A stretch of 64,000 bases of DNA, taken from positions 1,860,001 to 1,924,000 of the forward strand of contig JACAAK010000005.1 of NCBI GenBank assembly GCA_025093985.1. Direction: 5' to 3'. Source of the DNA: Calvatia gigantea (lineage: Eukaryota > Basidiomycota > Agaricomycetes > Agaricales > Lycoperdaceae). Shown here one piece after another: positions 39,920-51,200 of this stretch. Position 1 is the stretch's first letter. Each line of letters opens with the position of its first letter. The position numbers were made by a program, and so were the translations under genes. The notes beneath the pieces were generated by a model, which was not told where the DNA came from, made no database searches, and saw only the letters and a list, made by a program, of their open reading frames with translations.

Positions 39920-40141
39920 CTCGAGTCCAGAAGATACGCGTTGTACTGGTATCAACGGGGCACGATTGACTTTTGCTTCAGGGACGGAGGGTTGACCACG
40001 TATTACTCATTTTGAGCTATTTCTGTAGACTCGGCTGTAGCCAAATTCCTATTAGTTATTTAAATTTTATATTATTTTGGGTACTTATCCCGCACTTAGC
40101 CGATGTCACTTGTAACTTGTCTTCTTTCCACTCTTCCGCTC

Positions 40142-42285
40142 ATGGCTCCTGTCGAAACTGAGTACTACGACCTTGTAAGTTGTGCTCTTGAAACCTACCC
40201 AGCATTGTCCACATACACATAACGTCTTTCTAGCTCGGCGTTGCCGTTGACGCAGATGATGTTGCTCTCAAGAAGGGCTATCGCAAAGCCGCCATGAAGG
40301 TGAGTGGTGGCTTTGTCTCTGCGACCAGTCTCGTTCTAAACGAGTCTCGCTCCCAGTACCATCCAGACAAGAATCCCTCACCAGAAGCAGAGGAAAAGTT
40401 CAAGGAGATCAGGTATGTCAAGATTCCTCCTCCGCAGCTCCCGGTGTTGTTACTCATCCCTTCTCATAGCAAAGCATATCAGGTATTGTCTGACTCAGTG
40501 CGTACACTCTCTGCCATCCGCGCATGTATACAATACTAAGGTGTCCTAGAATCTCCGGGCAGTATACGACAAGAACGGGAAGAAGATGATGGAGAAAGAG
40601 GGCACCGAGATCAAGATGGAGGACGCTGCTGGTTTCTTTGCGAATATTTTTGGTGGAGACCGGTTTGTTGACTATGTACGTCCCCATCCCCCCCCCTCCC
40701 TCGCCACTTCATTCTTTCTCCTATGTTTCGTGGACCTCAACTATCCATCCGACGCGTGTAACAGATTGGCGAAATTTCCATTATGAAAGAGATGACGACC
40801 GCAGCAACGAACATGATGAGCGACGAAGAAAAGGCCGAAATCGAACGACAACTTAACCAACAATACCAAGCTGGCAAAAACCCGGATGGCACTCAACAAC
40901 AACACCTATCAGCAGAGGCACATGTGGAGCCACAGCCCTCGGCATCCTCTACCACACAACCCACAGCTAGCACCTCTGCCACAGCAGGTGCAGCAGCAAC
41001 CTCGTCGTCATCACCGGTAGATGGCGAAGGGTCGCAAGCTAACTCGGTAAATGCGGTTGGGGCAACCGACCCAGCAAACCGGGCCCAACTCCGCGAGAAA
41101 CAACGAATACAACGTGAGAAACTCCGCGAACAGGAAGAACAACGTCGGAAGGTCATGAAAGAACGTATCAAGATTCTCACAGATAAGCTTGTTGAGCGAC
41201 TGCGGCCTTATGTTGAGGCAAAAGATCCCGGAAGTCTCAGTGATCCAGAGACAAAGACGTGGCTGGCTAAGATTGGGAAGGAGGCTGAGGATCTCAAGTT
41301 GGAGAGTTTTGGTGTTGAGTTGTTGCATGCGATTGGGCATGTGTATGTTATGAAAGGCACGACATTTTTAAAGGGTAAAAAGTTACTTGGAATGTGGGTT
41401 TGGTTCTTTTTGCCATTTCAATATGGTGCATGTGCTGATGGTGGCATGTTTTTTCTAGTCCCGGTTTCTGGTCGAGGCTGAAGGAAAAGGGATCTGTTGC
41501 GAAGGATATGTGGGGCGTACTCGGAAGCGCGTGAGTATTACGTTAAAAGAATTGATTGCGTATACCTTAACTGACGCCCATACGTCTGGCGCTTCTTTTA
41601 GCCTGAGTGTCCGAGACGTTCTTCAGGTACGTCACGCTTCCCTTCAGTACGGTCACGCGATTAATAATTCAATTCGCAGGAAATGGAAAAGGTGCAGCTT
41701 AAAGGTGAAGCGGGCGAAGAAGAGCTGAGAGCATTGGAGATGGACATGACGGGTAAGATGTTGCTCGCCTCTTGGCGGGGAGCAAGATTGGAAGTCGTGC
41801 AGGTCCTTCGGGAGGTAGGTCTCCACCAGCCCATGTGGGATGGTGCAAGTGATGACCCCAATGTGCTAGGTCGTTGATAATGTCCTTAAGGACCCGAGTG
41901 CATCAGAAAAGGTGTTGCTGTATCGTGCCAGGGTGCGTTACCGTGTCGAGTCCTTACCTTTCCCGTCATCAAAACTGATATGAGTGTTGACCAGGGTTTG
42001 ATTGATATGGGTAGAGTTTTCAAGGCCGCCCAACCAGATGAATCAGATGAGGAGAGGAGGGAGCTCGAACGGTGCGTTGTTTTTACTCCATCACTCCCTT
42101 CACGGATCTAATATACTCGCAGACTCGTCGCGGAAGCCGCAAAGCCTAAACCAAAGAACAAAAAGGGCGGCATGCGTTCGCCTCTTCATCACCCAGTCGC
42201 TGGTGCTGAAACAGCACAACCTCAATCTGAGCGTGCCTCTCCGACCCCCATTGCGGAAGGTGCTACAACCGCTGCGCCTTCGTAA
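40142..42285 (+). CDS. DnaJ-X domain co-chaperone (CAJ1/DJP1-like)
   Basis: A type III J-protein. ATG 40142 opens MAPVETEYYDLLGVAVDADD, the J domain follows with YHPDKNPSPEAEEKF (HPD triad, split by an intron) and KAYQVLSDSNLRAVYDKNG. Then comes the DnaJ-X region: FFANIFGGDRFVDYIGEI, SIMKEMTTAA, an Ala/Ser/Gln-rich linker, a charged helix LREKQRIQREKLREQEEQRRK, IKILTDKLVERLRPYVEAKD, GVELLHAIGHVYVMKGTTFLK, PGFWSRLKEKGSVAKDMWG and KMLLASWRGARLEVVQVLRE. The C-terminus is Pro/Lys-rich, with TAA 42283-42285. About ten introns, all in phase. Yeast relatives act in Hsp70 folding and peroxisomal import. There is no signal or membrane anchor, so it is cytosolic. Confidence 0.92.
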
Positions 42286-43038
42286 CCTCCCCCTTTTCAT
42301 CCAACTCCCTCGATACCATATCTTTAGACGGGAGATATATTCCTATCTGGGTGTCATCTACGTTATACAATAACCTCTTGCATACTACTTTACCACCCCG
42401 TGCTTCAAGCTTTATGGTTGATCGTTACCATCCTTTACCTTTGTCTTGCTTCTCCCCGCTTTGTTTAATCGGTGTCTGTGCGTTACACGCTCAATTCTCC
42501 TATTACGGTATACGCGGTTACCACCACTCTTCAGGACTTTTTTTGGCCCTATAGTTCTTCCTATCGGTACCTTTCCAAGTAGACTAGATTTCTCATCACA
42601 GTTAATTTCACCCTCATTGATACGGAAGCATAATCGATCGAAGAACCAACGGAAACTATATACCACACGGGAGAAATGGCATGTAATGATGATACATGGA
42701 TAATAGTACAGGTGTCCAGAAGGTAAAAATAGCCACAGAAAGCGAGCGCATCCTCCGCAGTATCATACATACACAACATAAAAGTACAAGAGACAGGTAA
42801 CGAATTGAGATACTTTGGAGGTCTTAAAAATGGGTATCAAATCACTCCGCAACTCAATGCGAAGGGACAGGTGTTATCAGAACGATAACCAAAAGTGAAA
42901 ACTCCCGCTGAAAAAGCAGCAAGAACCAAAAGAAAAAGGTTTTCATACAAACGCTCTTCTCTTTTTGATATTGATAATATAGAGATCGAAAGATTTCTGA
43001 CCGGGTATAGCCGTGGGCATGGAGATGGTGAACTTTTA
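42286..43038. other. convergent 3'-3' intergenic region
   Basis: Between the tails of the DnaJ-X gene (plus) and the M20 amidohydrolase (minus). AT-rich, with short shadow frames only. No RNA gene or repeat recognised. Confidence 0.5.
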
Positions 43039-45294
43039 TCAATCTGAAATGTTCTTCCACGTATCGAAAGCTCCCTTAACCTGATAAAGAAGGACGAACG
43101 TTGAAATAGAAATCAGTTGACGCCCCTCCCATCTCTCACGGTTTAAAAATTCTCACCTGGGTAAAGAATCCAGCGTCAGCTACTACTCTGAACCCAGTCA
43201 GTGCCAGCGCTTTGGTGACGAGCATAGTCGCCTCGTGTGCTTCCTTGGTTGCTGCCGCCTCCGTGAATGCAGGAGTATGATTTGCGCCATGTGGCTTTGT
43301 CGGAATGGCTGTGTGGCGATGCGAGAAAAATAGAACCAGTGGGGTTAGCAAGCCGTTTCTATTTTTGTAAAATGAAGAGAATGGCCAAGAGAACCAGAAG
43401 AAGGGAGATGAAAGGGGAAAGTTTTGGGGAAGGAAAGATACTCACTGAACATGGGATGGAAAGCTGGAAGCTCTGGAGGGTCCTTGAGTCATCAGGGTAG
43501 GACAATTTAGTAAGATGCTCACCATAGGTCACGTTCCCCTGTAATTGAACATTCAATGCTCGTGTTTCGGGCAAAGCGGAACAGAACTACTCACGAAATC
43601 CGTGGAGGCGGAAGTTCCATCAACACTCGTGGACATATTATACCGAGATCCGACAATATTGACGAAATCATGCGCTGTTTACGGTGTTGGTTACAACTAA
43701 GCGGCGGTGAAAATAAGCATACCGAGGACTTCGTTTTGGTGTAGGTCATAGTACGGCGCTTCAACATGGAGCGAGACTTTGCATGACGTTGCAAGCGCGG
43801 CGGCCCTGAGCAGAATGGTTGACGGGGTACTGAATTTACAGTGCCACTCATCACTTACTCGAGACACTTTTTGACCCTCTCTACGAAAGCGAGAAGTTCC
43901 TTGGAGGTCGGCGCACGTACATACCACCGCATTTTCGCGTAGTCCGGGATGACTGAACGTCCGTTGGTCAGCACCCAGCTCCGAGGCAGTAGATAAGAAA
44001 GTAATCCCCGGTGTCGGAATTCGGTGAGACGAGGGAACAAAGATGGGGTTACTTACTGTTTGCGACCCAATTCGTACCCTGGATCACGCCATGGACTCGA
44101 TGGTCAGGTTTCATCTGTTGGCGAAGCACAGATATATTGGCGTATGCGAGGAATGCGGCATCTTGTGCATTCGTTCCTTCCCTATTCCATCGCACATCAT
44201 TATATGGCGGAGGAAGCAAAATGGGATACAGAAAAGTAGAGTGGCACGAGGAGAATTCAAATAGATTAGTGGTCGTTGCCAAGCGCATATATAATAGACC
44301 CACCATGGCGCAGCGCCTGCGTGCGCACTACATCCATAACACCAACCGAAAAATCCGACCACGTCGCAAGAAAGGTCAAGAAGAATTCGAAGGGACAAGG
44401 TTGCAAGGAATGCAAGAAGGTGACGGTTAACGCCCATTTGGCGGAGTATGATGAACCTACTTTACCTTTGGCCGGAAAATTCAACTTCGATCGCTTGCAT
44501 TGCCGTTGTTGAGCCGATGCTGGTGGAGTTGAGGCGACCAGGTCCTGGATGGCACCTAGAGTAAATGAGGACCTGCAATACAATCACGGATTTAGGAAAT
44601 AGTTAACTTGCATTATACAGGCATCCATATCCTTGTAACCACCTCTTTCTAACATTATCACTTTTCCACCACCTCCCTCTTCGGCTATACGCGATGAAGT
44701 ATGTGAGTGGCCGCGAAAAGGAGTCGGAAGGGATAGAAACGAACCTGGAGTGCCCAAGAGAACGATTTTTCCCGGCACATTATGCGTCTGCAAAGCAGCC
44801 TTAAGGGCCAAAGCAACGCCCACACCGCTGACAGCGATAAGGTTGTGTCCGCAGGCATGACCCATGCCTTCCAAAGCGTCCATCTCGGAGTTGATACCGA
44901 TAGTTCGGCCACCTTTCAGATGTTGGAATTCCGCACGCCAAGCGGTTTCCAGGCCAAGGTAATGACGCGTCACGCGGAACCCATTGCCCTCCATGAAGTC
45001 CGTAAGGAGATCATGCGCATACCTAAACACACACAGATGTTAGGTGCCGAAATGAAGATAAGCGAGCCGCCCGACCCACTTTTCCTGGAACATGAGTTCG
45101 GGGTGCCCTACACACAGTCAAAATGAATGGACGTGAAGGAGACCAGCATGGGACGTACCATGTATAGAGAGGCTCAGTTTACGTAGAGCACTGTCTGACG
45201 CGTCGACAGTCTGTTCAATAATTTTGAGGACATCAAGAGTCAAAATCTCTGAGTTCTGCTCTGAATAATACGGCAGTGGCTCAATGGATAGCAT
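43039..45294 (-). CDS. M20 family amidohydrolase (PM20D2/AbgB-like)
   Basis: A metal-dependent amidase or peptidase of the M20 family. The start at 45294 gives [20 protein letters not shown], then [45 protein letters not shown] (metal ligands), [53 protein letters not shown], the dimerisation strand IEVEFSGQ and [31 protein letters not shown]. After further introns come [31 protein letters not shown]-type exons, and [18 protein letters not shown]. It ends [11 protein letters not shown] with TGA 43041-43039. Several introns here exceed 100 bases, unlike neighbouring genes. Relatives cleave dipeptide-like or acylated amino acids; the substrate here is unknown. An extra upstream exon is possible. 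Confidence 0.87.
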
Positions 45295-45796
45295 GCTCGA
45301 TTTATCTGATACAAAGGAAAAATCGCAGCAGGGATTGAGATATGTAATACCGTCCTAGATGATGGTGAGTACTAATGATGCATGAATGATGACGACAGAG
45401 GTACCTTGAGTTCTTCGCCCGAGCATTTGTGCGGCGCATGATGTGTTCCTGGTCGCTGCCGCTGATGTTTTTGGCGCGGAAAGAGTGCGCGAAAGCAACC
45501 TGGAAGAGAGGCAGGGCGAGGCATGGGAGGAGGTGATGGTGAGAGGAAGAGATGTGGGGGAGGGACATTTTGAATGAGAGGGATCTGAAGAGAGATCTGT
45601 TGCGGATCTCGTTTACCCAGAAGGGTTCCGGGGAGATCGGGATCGTCTGTTGAGAACATTCAATGAATGCTCCCACTAAAATTGGATGCCAAAAAACCTC
45701 AAGATTGCCTTTCTCCCAGGGGATCTCTCAGAGAACCATATGCCAATGGGGCACGTTCCCAGATTACAGAGCATGTATCTACTTCAACTTGCATAA
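45295..45796. other. intergenic region, promoter of the M20 gene
   Basis: About 500 bases between the M20 start and the DUF7330-like stop, both minus strand. Frames such as the one starting MSLPHISSSHHHLL near 45570 are hydrophobic but not clearly joined to the M20 gene. Confidence 0.4.
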
Positions 45797-46997
45797 TCAA
45801 CTGCTTCCAAACAACTTTCGCCAGAACCCGACTTCCTCTTTGAACTCGTCCCGCCCCGCCAACCCGACTACGATCCGTCCACTCCGCGTGAACACGTCGC
45901 ACAGGTCGCCCTGTCCTTCCCCAAGGGTCGCCAACATCTCCCGATCCGTGCTTTTCAATACCCGCATTCCGCTGGCAAGCGCCGGCAAAAATCGCATTTC
46001 TCCTTTGGTACTCTCCACCCTGACGACTCCCGAAAACGTCTCTGGGAGATACACGATCACGTTCCCTGTGAGAACACGGAGCAAGGTAAGTTATCAGTAA
46101 ATTGCTATATCAATTATTAGACGTTAAAAAGTGAACGAAGAAAGCAAATCAGAACATTTCATAGCAGCTGACAGCTGCTACACCTTCTCTTGGCTCCACG
46201 ACCTGACGATGGACCAACGTGGCTGCAACTCACCTGAGCGCGAGAAGACTTCAAGTCCCATAAACGGCTGCGATATCGTCATCCTTCTCTGCGGCGTTGC
46301 ATCTCGAGGCAGCTATATGGCAAAATGCGTCAGATTCTTGGAACCAACCTCCCCAGCCCGTGACGTTCGTGGAAAACCCCCTTCCAGAAAAAAAACAAAA
46401 CAAATAATAGAACTCTAAAGGTGTCGCAAAGAATAAATTGCCCTCAAACAGAAAGGGTCACTGCACTCCGACAGCCCCGGGATGTATCCACCAACGTCGT
46501 CCGCCCAAATACGAATGGGACGGGACCCACCATTGTGATTTCAATTTTGCCAGATCTAGACCCGACAAAAACTTTCGCCTGCTCTTTTTCAGGCCCCTCC
46601 CCAATTTTCGCGTTCGTCGCGCCGGCTAGTTGCAGTTTCATATTTGCCCTTCTTGTCTGAAAACTTGCGTGGGGTAAATCTGGTTTTCCCTTCTTCTTAT
46701 CCTTCTTTGCTCTCTTCTTCCCATGTCTCGTCCAAATTGTTGGGCCATCGCAGATCGCAGGTGTGCGCGGGTCGATGTGGAACGTACCTAAAGGATCGAG
46801 GCCGTCAGCCTTGATGAAATCTTTGAGCCCTGATTCCTGGCCGACTGACCGACAATGTCTTCGTTTTTCGAGAAGACGTGCACTTGGCTTACACTCGCTG
46901 CCGGCGACACCGTGGGTTTTGGCAGCTGTGGAGGCCTCACTTCGCCGGCCTGGGGACCATGCTCAGGACTCGGTGTGTATGGTGGTGGATTTCCCAT
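45797..46997 (-). CDS. DUF7330-like beta-repeat protein
   Basis: An uncharacterised protein of the type annotated DUF7330 in basidiomycetes, as I recall. The start at 46997 (MGNPPPYTPSPEHGPQ) has an in-frame stop just upstream. Exons join as follows: VSPAAS (GTAAGC...CCAG) ESGLKDFIKADGLDPLGTF, then a Lys-rich stretch, KLQLAGATNAKIG, FVGSRSGKIEITM, (GTGGGT...ATAG) LPRDATPQRRMTISQPFMGL, EVFSRSG, (GTGAGT...ACAG) NVIVYLPETFSGVV, DVFTRSGRIVVGL and FKEEVGFWRKLFGSS. The repeated SRSGKI/SRSGNV/TRSGRI units are typical of a short beta-repeat fold. No signal peptide. Two introns are about 170-215 bases long. It is next to the tRNA pair. Function unknown. Confidence 0.75.
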
Positions 46998-47297
46998 TGA
47001 ATCGTCCTATGCAACATCCTCAGATCAGGCCTCAACACAACACCAGTCAAATGCCTACTTTCGCAGGTAAGGGGGGAGCAGACGCTGGGGTTTGACTTTG
47101 GAGAATCATCGTCATGAGGAAGTCCAGGTGGTTATTGATCGCAGGATGTTTCAAATGTATATATATGTTCTACACAGCCGCTCGCTAATGATACAACGAG
47201 TCAACGAGCTGCGGAAATTGTGCTGTCCAGTTGTGACTGCGGAAAGCACTGCGCCTTGCTACTAAAGGCCAAAAAGAAAAAACACGACTCGGCACAG

Positions 47298-47405
47298 GGG
47301 CCTGACCGGGAATTGAACCCGGGATCTCCTCGATGACAGGCCCTCTTGTTAGAAGGAGACCTTTGCCTTCCCGAACGAGGAATCACACTACTAGACCATC
47401 AGGCC
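47298..47405 (-). tRNA. tRNA-Pro (CGG) with intron
   Basis: On the minus strand the acceptor GGCCTGA pairs with TCAGGCC. The D-arm region is TGGTCTAGTAGTG, the anticodon stem CCTCG/CGAGG, the loop TT-CGG-G, and the T arm CCCGGGTTCAATTCCCGG (internal B box). The anticodon CGG (47373-47371) reads Pro codon CCG. About 36 bases between loop position 37 and the 3' anticodon stem form an intron, the usual place in nuclear tRNA genes. Confidence 0.9.
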
Positions 47406-47924
47406 AGCAAGGAGTGATTTTTCGTCTATTGAACGTACCAAACCGCATGCAGTCCTACTGAGAAAATTCCAATTTAGAAACCAAAAGTGACTGTAAACCT
47501 GTGGGTTGCCTTGTGGTGTGTGATACGGTCCTGAGATGGTGGAGGTTAAAAATGGGTTACCCAGGTGATAATCGCCACCGGGAGTGCTTTGTACAAGCCA
47601 GAAACTGGTTGGCCTTGGGTGATGGATGTTTACCAGCACCGCCACTACCACACCTAGCTGTCAAGGGTCTGAATTTCTGAAAGGCAGGTGAAGAAGCGCC
47701 CGTCAACGCGCCCCGGCTGGGAATATCATTTCGATCCTAATTTGAGTCTATGGCCTCTTGCATTTCCCCTATCAGACGTTTAGGTGCGACGGTGTTCCAG
47801 GAACAGGTTAACCTAGTGAAATGACCCAGCGCCCGTCATTTTAAACTCAGGATGAACTTAACACCAATCCTCTGGTGTGGCAGTGTGGACTCAGGGGTGC
47901 TGGAAAAGGAAGCTCAAAAAAACT
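47406..47924. other. spacer between two tRNA genes
   Basis: About 520 bases with no gene that I can support. Short frames only. Confidence 0.5.
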
Positions 47925-48031
47925 GGGCCTGACCGGGAATTGAACCCGGGACCTCCTCGAAACTAACCTTCCGAAAGGTCTGAAGACTTGTGTCTCCCGA
48001 ACGAGGAATCATACTACTAGACCATCAGGCC
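47925..48031 (-). tRNA. tRNA-Pro (CGG) with intron, second copy
   Basis: Same mature sequence layout as the copy at 47298-47405: acceptor GGCCTGA/TCAGGCC, anticodon stem CCTCG/CGAGG, anticodon CGG, and T arm CCCGGGTTCAATTCCCGG. The intron is different in sequence (it contains CACAAGTCTTCAGACC), and the base after the anticodon stem differs (AGGTCC versus AGATCC). So the exons are conserved and the intron is not, as expected for an old duplication. Confidence 0.9.
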
Positions 48032-48210
48032 GACAGAAAAACCGTGGGCTCTGGCACTCAGTGCGTGACAACGTATTCTGGAAGATCGCACTGCGTATCA
48101 TCTGACTACCTTCCCTTTTCAGGATTACTGCAACTTCCTTGCATTTGCATTCTTCCAAGCTGCCTCATCTTTCGTGTTTGCGTCCGTAGCGACCGTAACT
48201 GCTCGACACG

Positions 48211-51200
48211 ATGGCGCCAAACGCGCAGACGCCGACTGAGAAACTTGTAACCATCTTTACCGGTCTTAAAAGTCGTAATTTCGATGTTCGTCTACAGCAT
48301 GCCCAGGACCTCCGCCGCTTCGTAAGCTCTAGGTAGTATACCTCGTCGCTGCTACCTAATCATCACGAGTTGAATAGGTATCGACGGAGGTTGCAGACAT
48401 GTCGTCCGATGCTTCTGCCAGAATCTGGGACGAAACAATTAACCGGAAGCTCTTCGAACTAACACATAGCCAGAACACGGCAGAGGCGTACGGTGGTTTG
48501 ATGGCTATAGGTATGTTCATCGTCTTCTTGCGGTCGTATATGGTTTGATGTTTTTTAACAGATCACCTTCTTGGTCTCGAATCCGACGAGACAATCGAAG
48601 CAAAACGGAACCTCTTTCGATTTTATAACTATGTCAAACACTTGCTCCCCAACCATGAAGTCGGTCTTATGCTCTCGGCGTCAAAGACACTCGGACAAAT
48701 AGCAGAAATTGGTGGCGCGGCTTTTGGAGAGAGATTCATGGATTACGAGGTTCAAGCTGCCATCGACCTGATACAACCTGATAAACACGAGTCACCTCGT
48801 CATGCCGGGGTCCTTATCTTGAAGGAGTTAGCACGCAACAGCCCCACATATTTCCATCCCCATATCAGCGTCGTCTTTGACAACATCCTCATCCCATTGC
48901 GTGACCCTCGTGTACATATCCGGGAAGGAGCTGCAGAGTTGCTTGCAGCTTGCCTCGAAATCATCACAACGAGAGAGCGCCAGACCAGGAGTCCCTACCT
49001 TTCCAAGATCCTACAGGATGCTCAACAAGGTCTCAAGTCCAGCTCGATGGATGTGGTACATGGATCGCTGCTGACGTACCGAGAATTATTACTTCATGCT
49101 GGGATGGTGAGTAGTCCGCTCCTTGTTTAAATTGAAGTTGATAATGACACTCCTCATAGTTCATGCGAGAAAATTATCTCGATATTGCCGAGCAGATCCT
49201 GCGCTTTAAGTCGCATCGAGATCCGCTCATTCGGAAGATGGTCATCACAATGATTCCCTCTCTAGCGGCCTACGATACGCAGACATTCACGGAACATTTT
49301 CTCCACAAGGCAATGGGACATTTACTAACACAACTCGAGAAATTGAATGAAAGAAATTATGGTACGCACACTTTTGTGTTGCTTTAGTCATGTTGCTAAC
49401 TCTTGCTCCAGCTTTCATCGCTATTGGCCATACCGCCACCGCCGTCGGGAGTGATATGAAACCTTTCTTGGATTCCATCATGAATCATATTAAGATAGGT
49501 TTACAGGGCAGAGGGTGAGTGCGGTACCTCTCGAACCTACCATATCCTCATGCGTCTCGTCAGTCGAAAAAACGCCCCGTCTGAGGAGCCTATCTTCCAA
49601 TGTATTGGCATGTTGGCGGCGGCTGTTGGTCCCAATCTGACAAAACTATTGCATGATCAACTTGATCTCATGATGAGTTGTGGCCTGAGCGAGCCTCTTA
49701 AGAATGCGCTCGTCGTTATTGCGAAGCAAATACCTCCATTACTGAGAACAATACAAGGTATGCGAGTTCTGTCCTCCATTTGGGTGCGGCTTACAACTCC
49801 GGAAAGATCGACTTCTAGACCTTCTGTCCCAAGTTCTGAGTGGTCAACAGTATAAGCCACTTGGTGCACCGCCTCCTGTGAGTCGACCAGAAGTGGGGAA
49901 CATCACAACGAATGTCACTGCATCGCAAGTGAGCGTTCCCAATGCTTCTCAAACCTATTCCAGTTGCTGATGATGACGCAAAGGCTTCCCATGACAAAAG
50001 TCCTGAGCTCATTGCCCTCGCCCTCAACACTCTCGGTTCTTTTGATTTCAGTGGTGAGTCGCAGACACTTGAACGAGTTGCTCTAGATCTGGACTTTTGT
50101 CATCCAGGACACGTGCTTAACGAATTTGTACGAAATTGTGCTGTTCCCTATCTCGAGGACGATCACCCGGAAGTTAGGCGAGCTGCTGCCTTGACTTGCT
50201 GTCGACTTTTCGTTCGCGATCCAATTTGTTATCAGTCAAGTAGTCATGCTATCGAAATTATCAGCGATGTTCTGGATAAGCTGCTGACTGTGGGCATTGC
50301 AGATCCTGGTATTTATTTTAATTTCATTTTACTGTTCATTTGTCAATTTTTTCCTGCAGACCACACCATTCGGCAAACTGTCTTGATCTCGTTACATGAG
50401 AAATTCGACAAGCATTTGGCCCAAGCGGAGAACGTTCGTTCTCTTTTTATTGCTCTCAATGATGAATTTTTTGAGAATCGTGTCGCCGCTGTTGGTCTTA
50501 TTGGCCGGCTTGCAAGACACAATCCTGCCTATGTTATGCCATCTTTGCGGAAAGCACTCATTCAGCTCCTCACTGAGCTTGAGTATTCGACAGTCCTGTA
50601 TGTTTTCTTTTCCTATCGCGTTGACATTTTAACTGACGTCACAAAAGCCGGAGCCGCGAGGAATGTACTCGACTTCTGACATTGTTGGTAAGCTCGACGC
50701 AGCGGTTGATCAAACCATACGCTTTGCCTATGCTCCGGGTGTTATTGCAAAAAGCGGATGACGCCAATCCTACTGTTTCGGCCAATGTCCTTATGTGCCT
50801 TGGAGAGTTGGTTTGTATCGCCGGAGAGGACGCGCTATCCCACGTACCCGATCTAATGACGGTTATCATTGCGAGACTTTCGGACCCGTCAATAAGTAAA
50901 AGGGATGCTGCGCTTCACGCTTTGGGTCAAGTGTGTTCTAGCACAGGCTACGTGATTGCACCTTTGGTCGACTATCCTCAATTGTTGCCTCTTTTGTCGA
51001 GGATCCTCCGAACGGAAGCGACGAAAAATGTGAGGCGGGAAGTGGTTAAGGTGCTCGGTATCCTGGGAGCTCTGGATCCGTATCGGCGAAAGGTAGGTTT
51101 ACTTACTTCGTGTATCAAACCACATCCTTACCATCCTATTCAGAGTCGACCTGATGATGAAGCTACCAGCGAGAAGGCGGTGGCCGCCGTTAATCAAGTA

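Noticed and set aside
49878..49983. Apparent frame break in TOR near 49.93 kb
   Set aside because: A 55-base intron (GTGAGC...GCAAAG, 49929-49983) joins VTASQ to [14 protein letters not shown] in phase, so no frameshift is needed.
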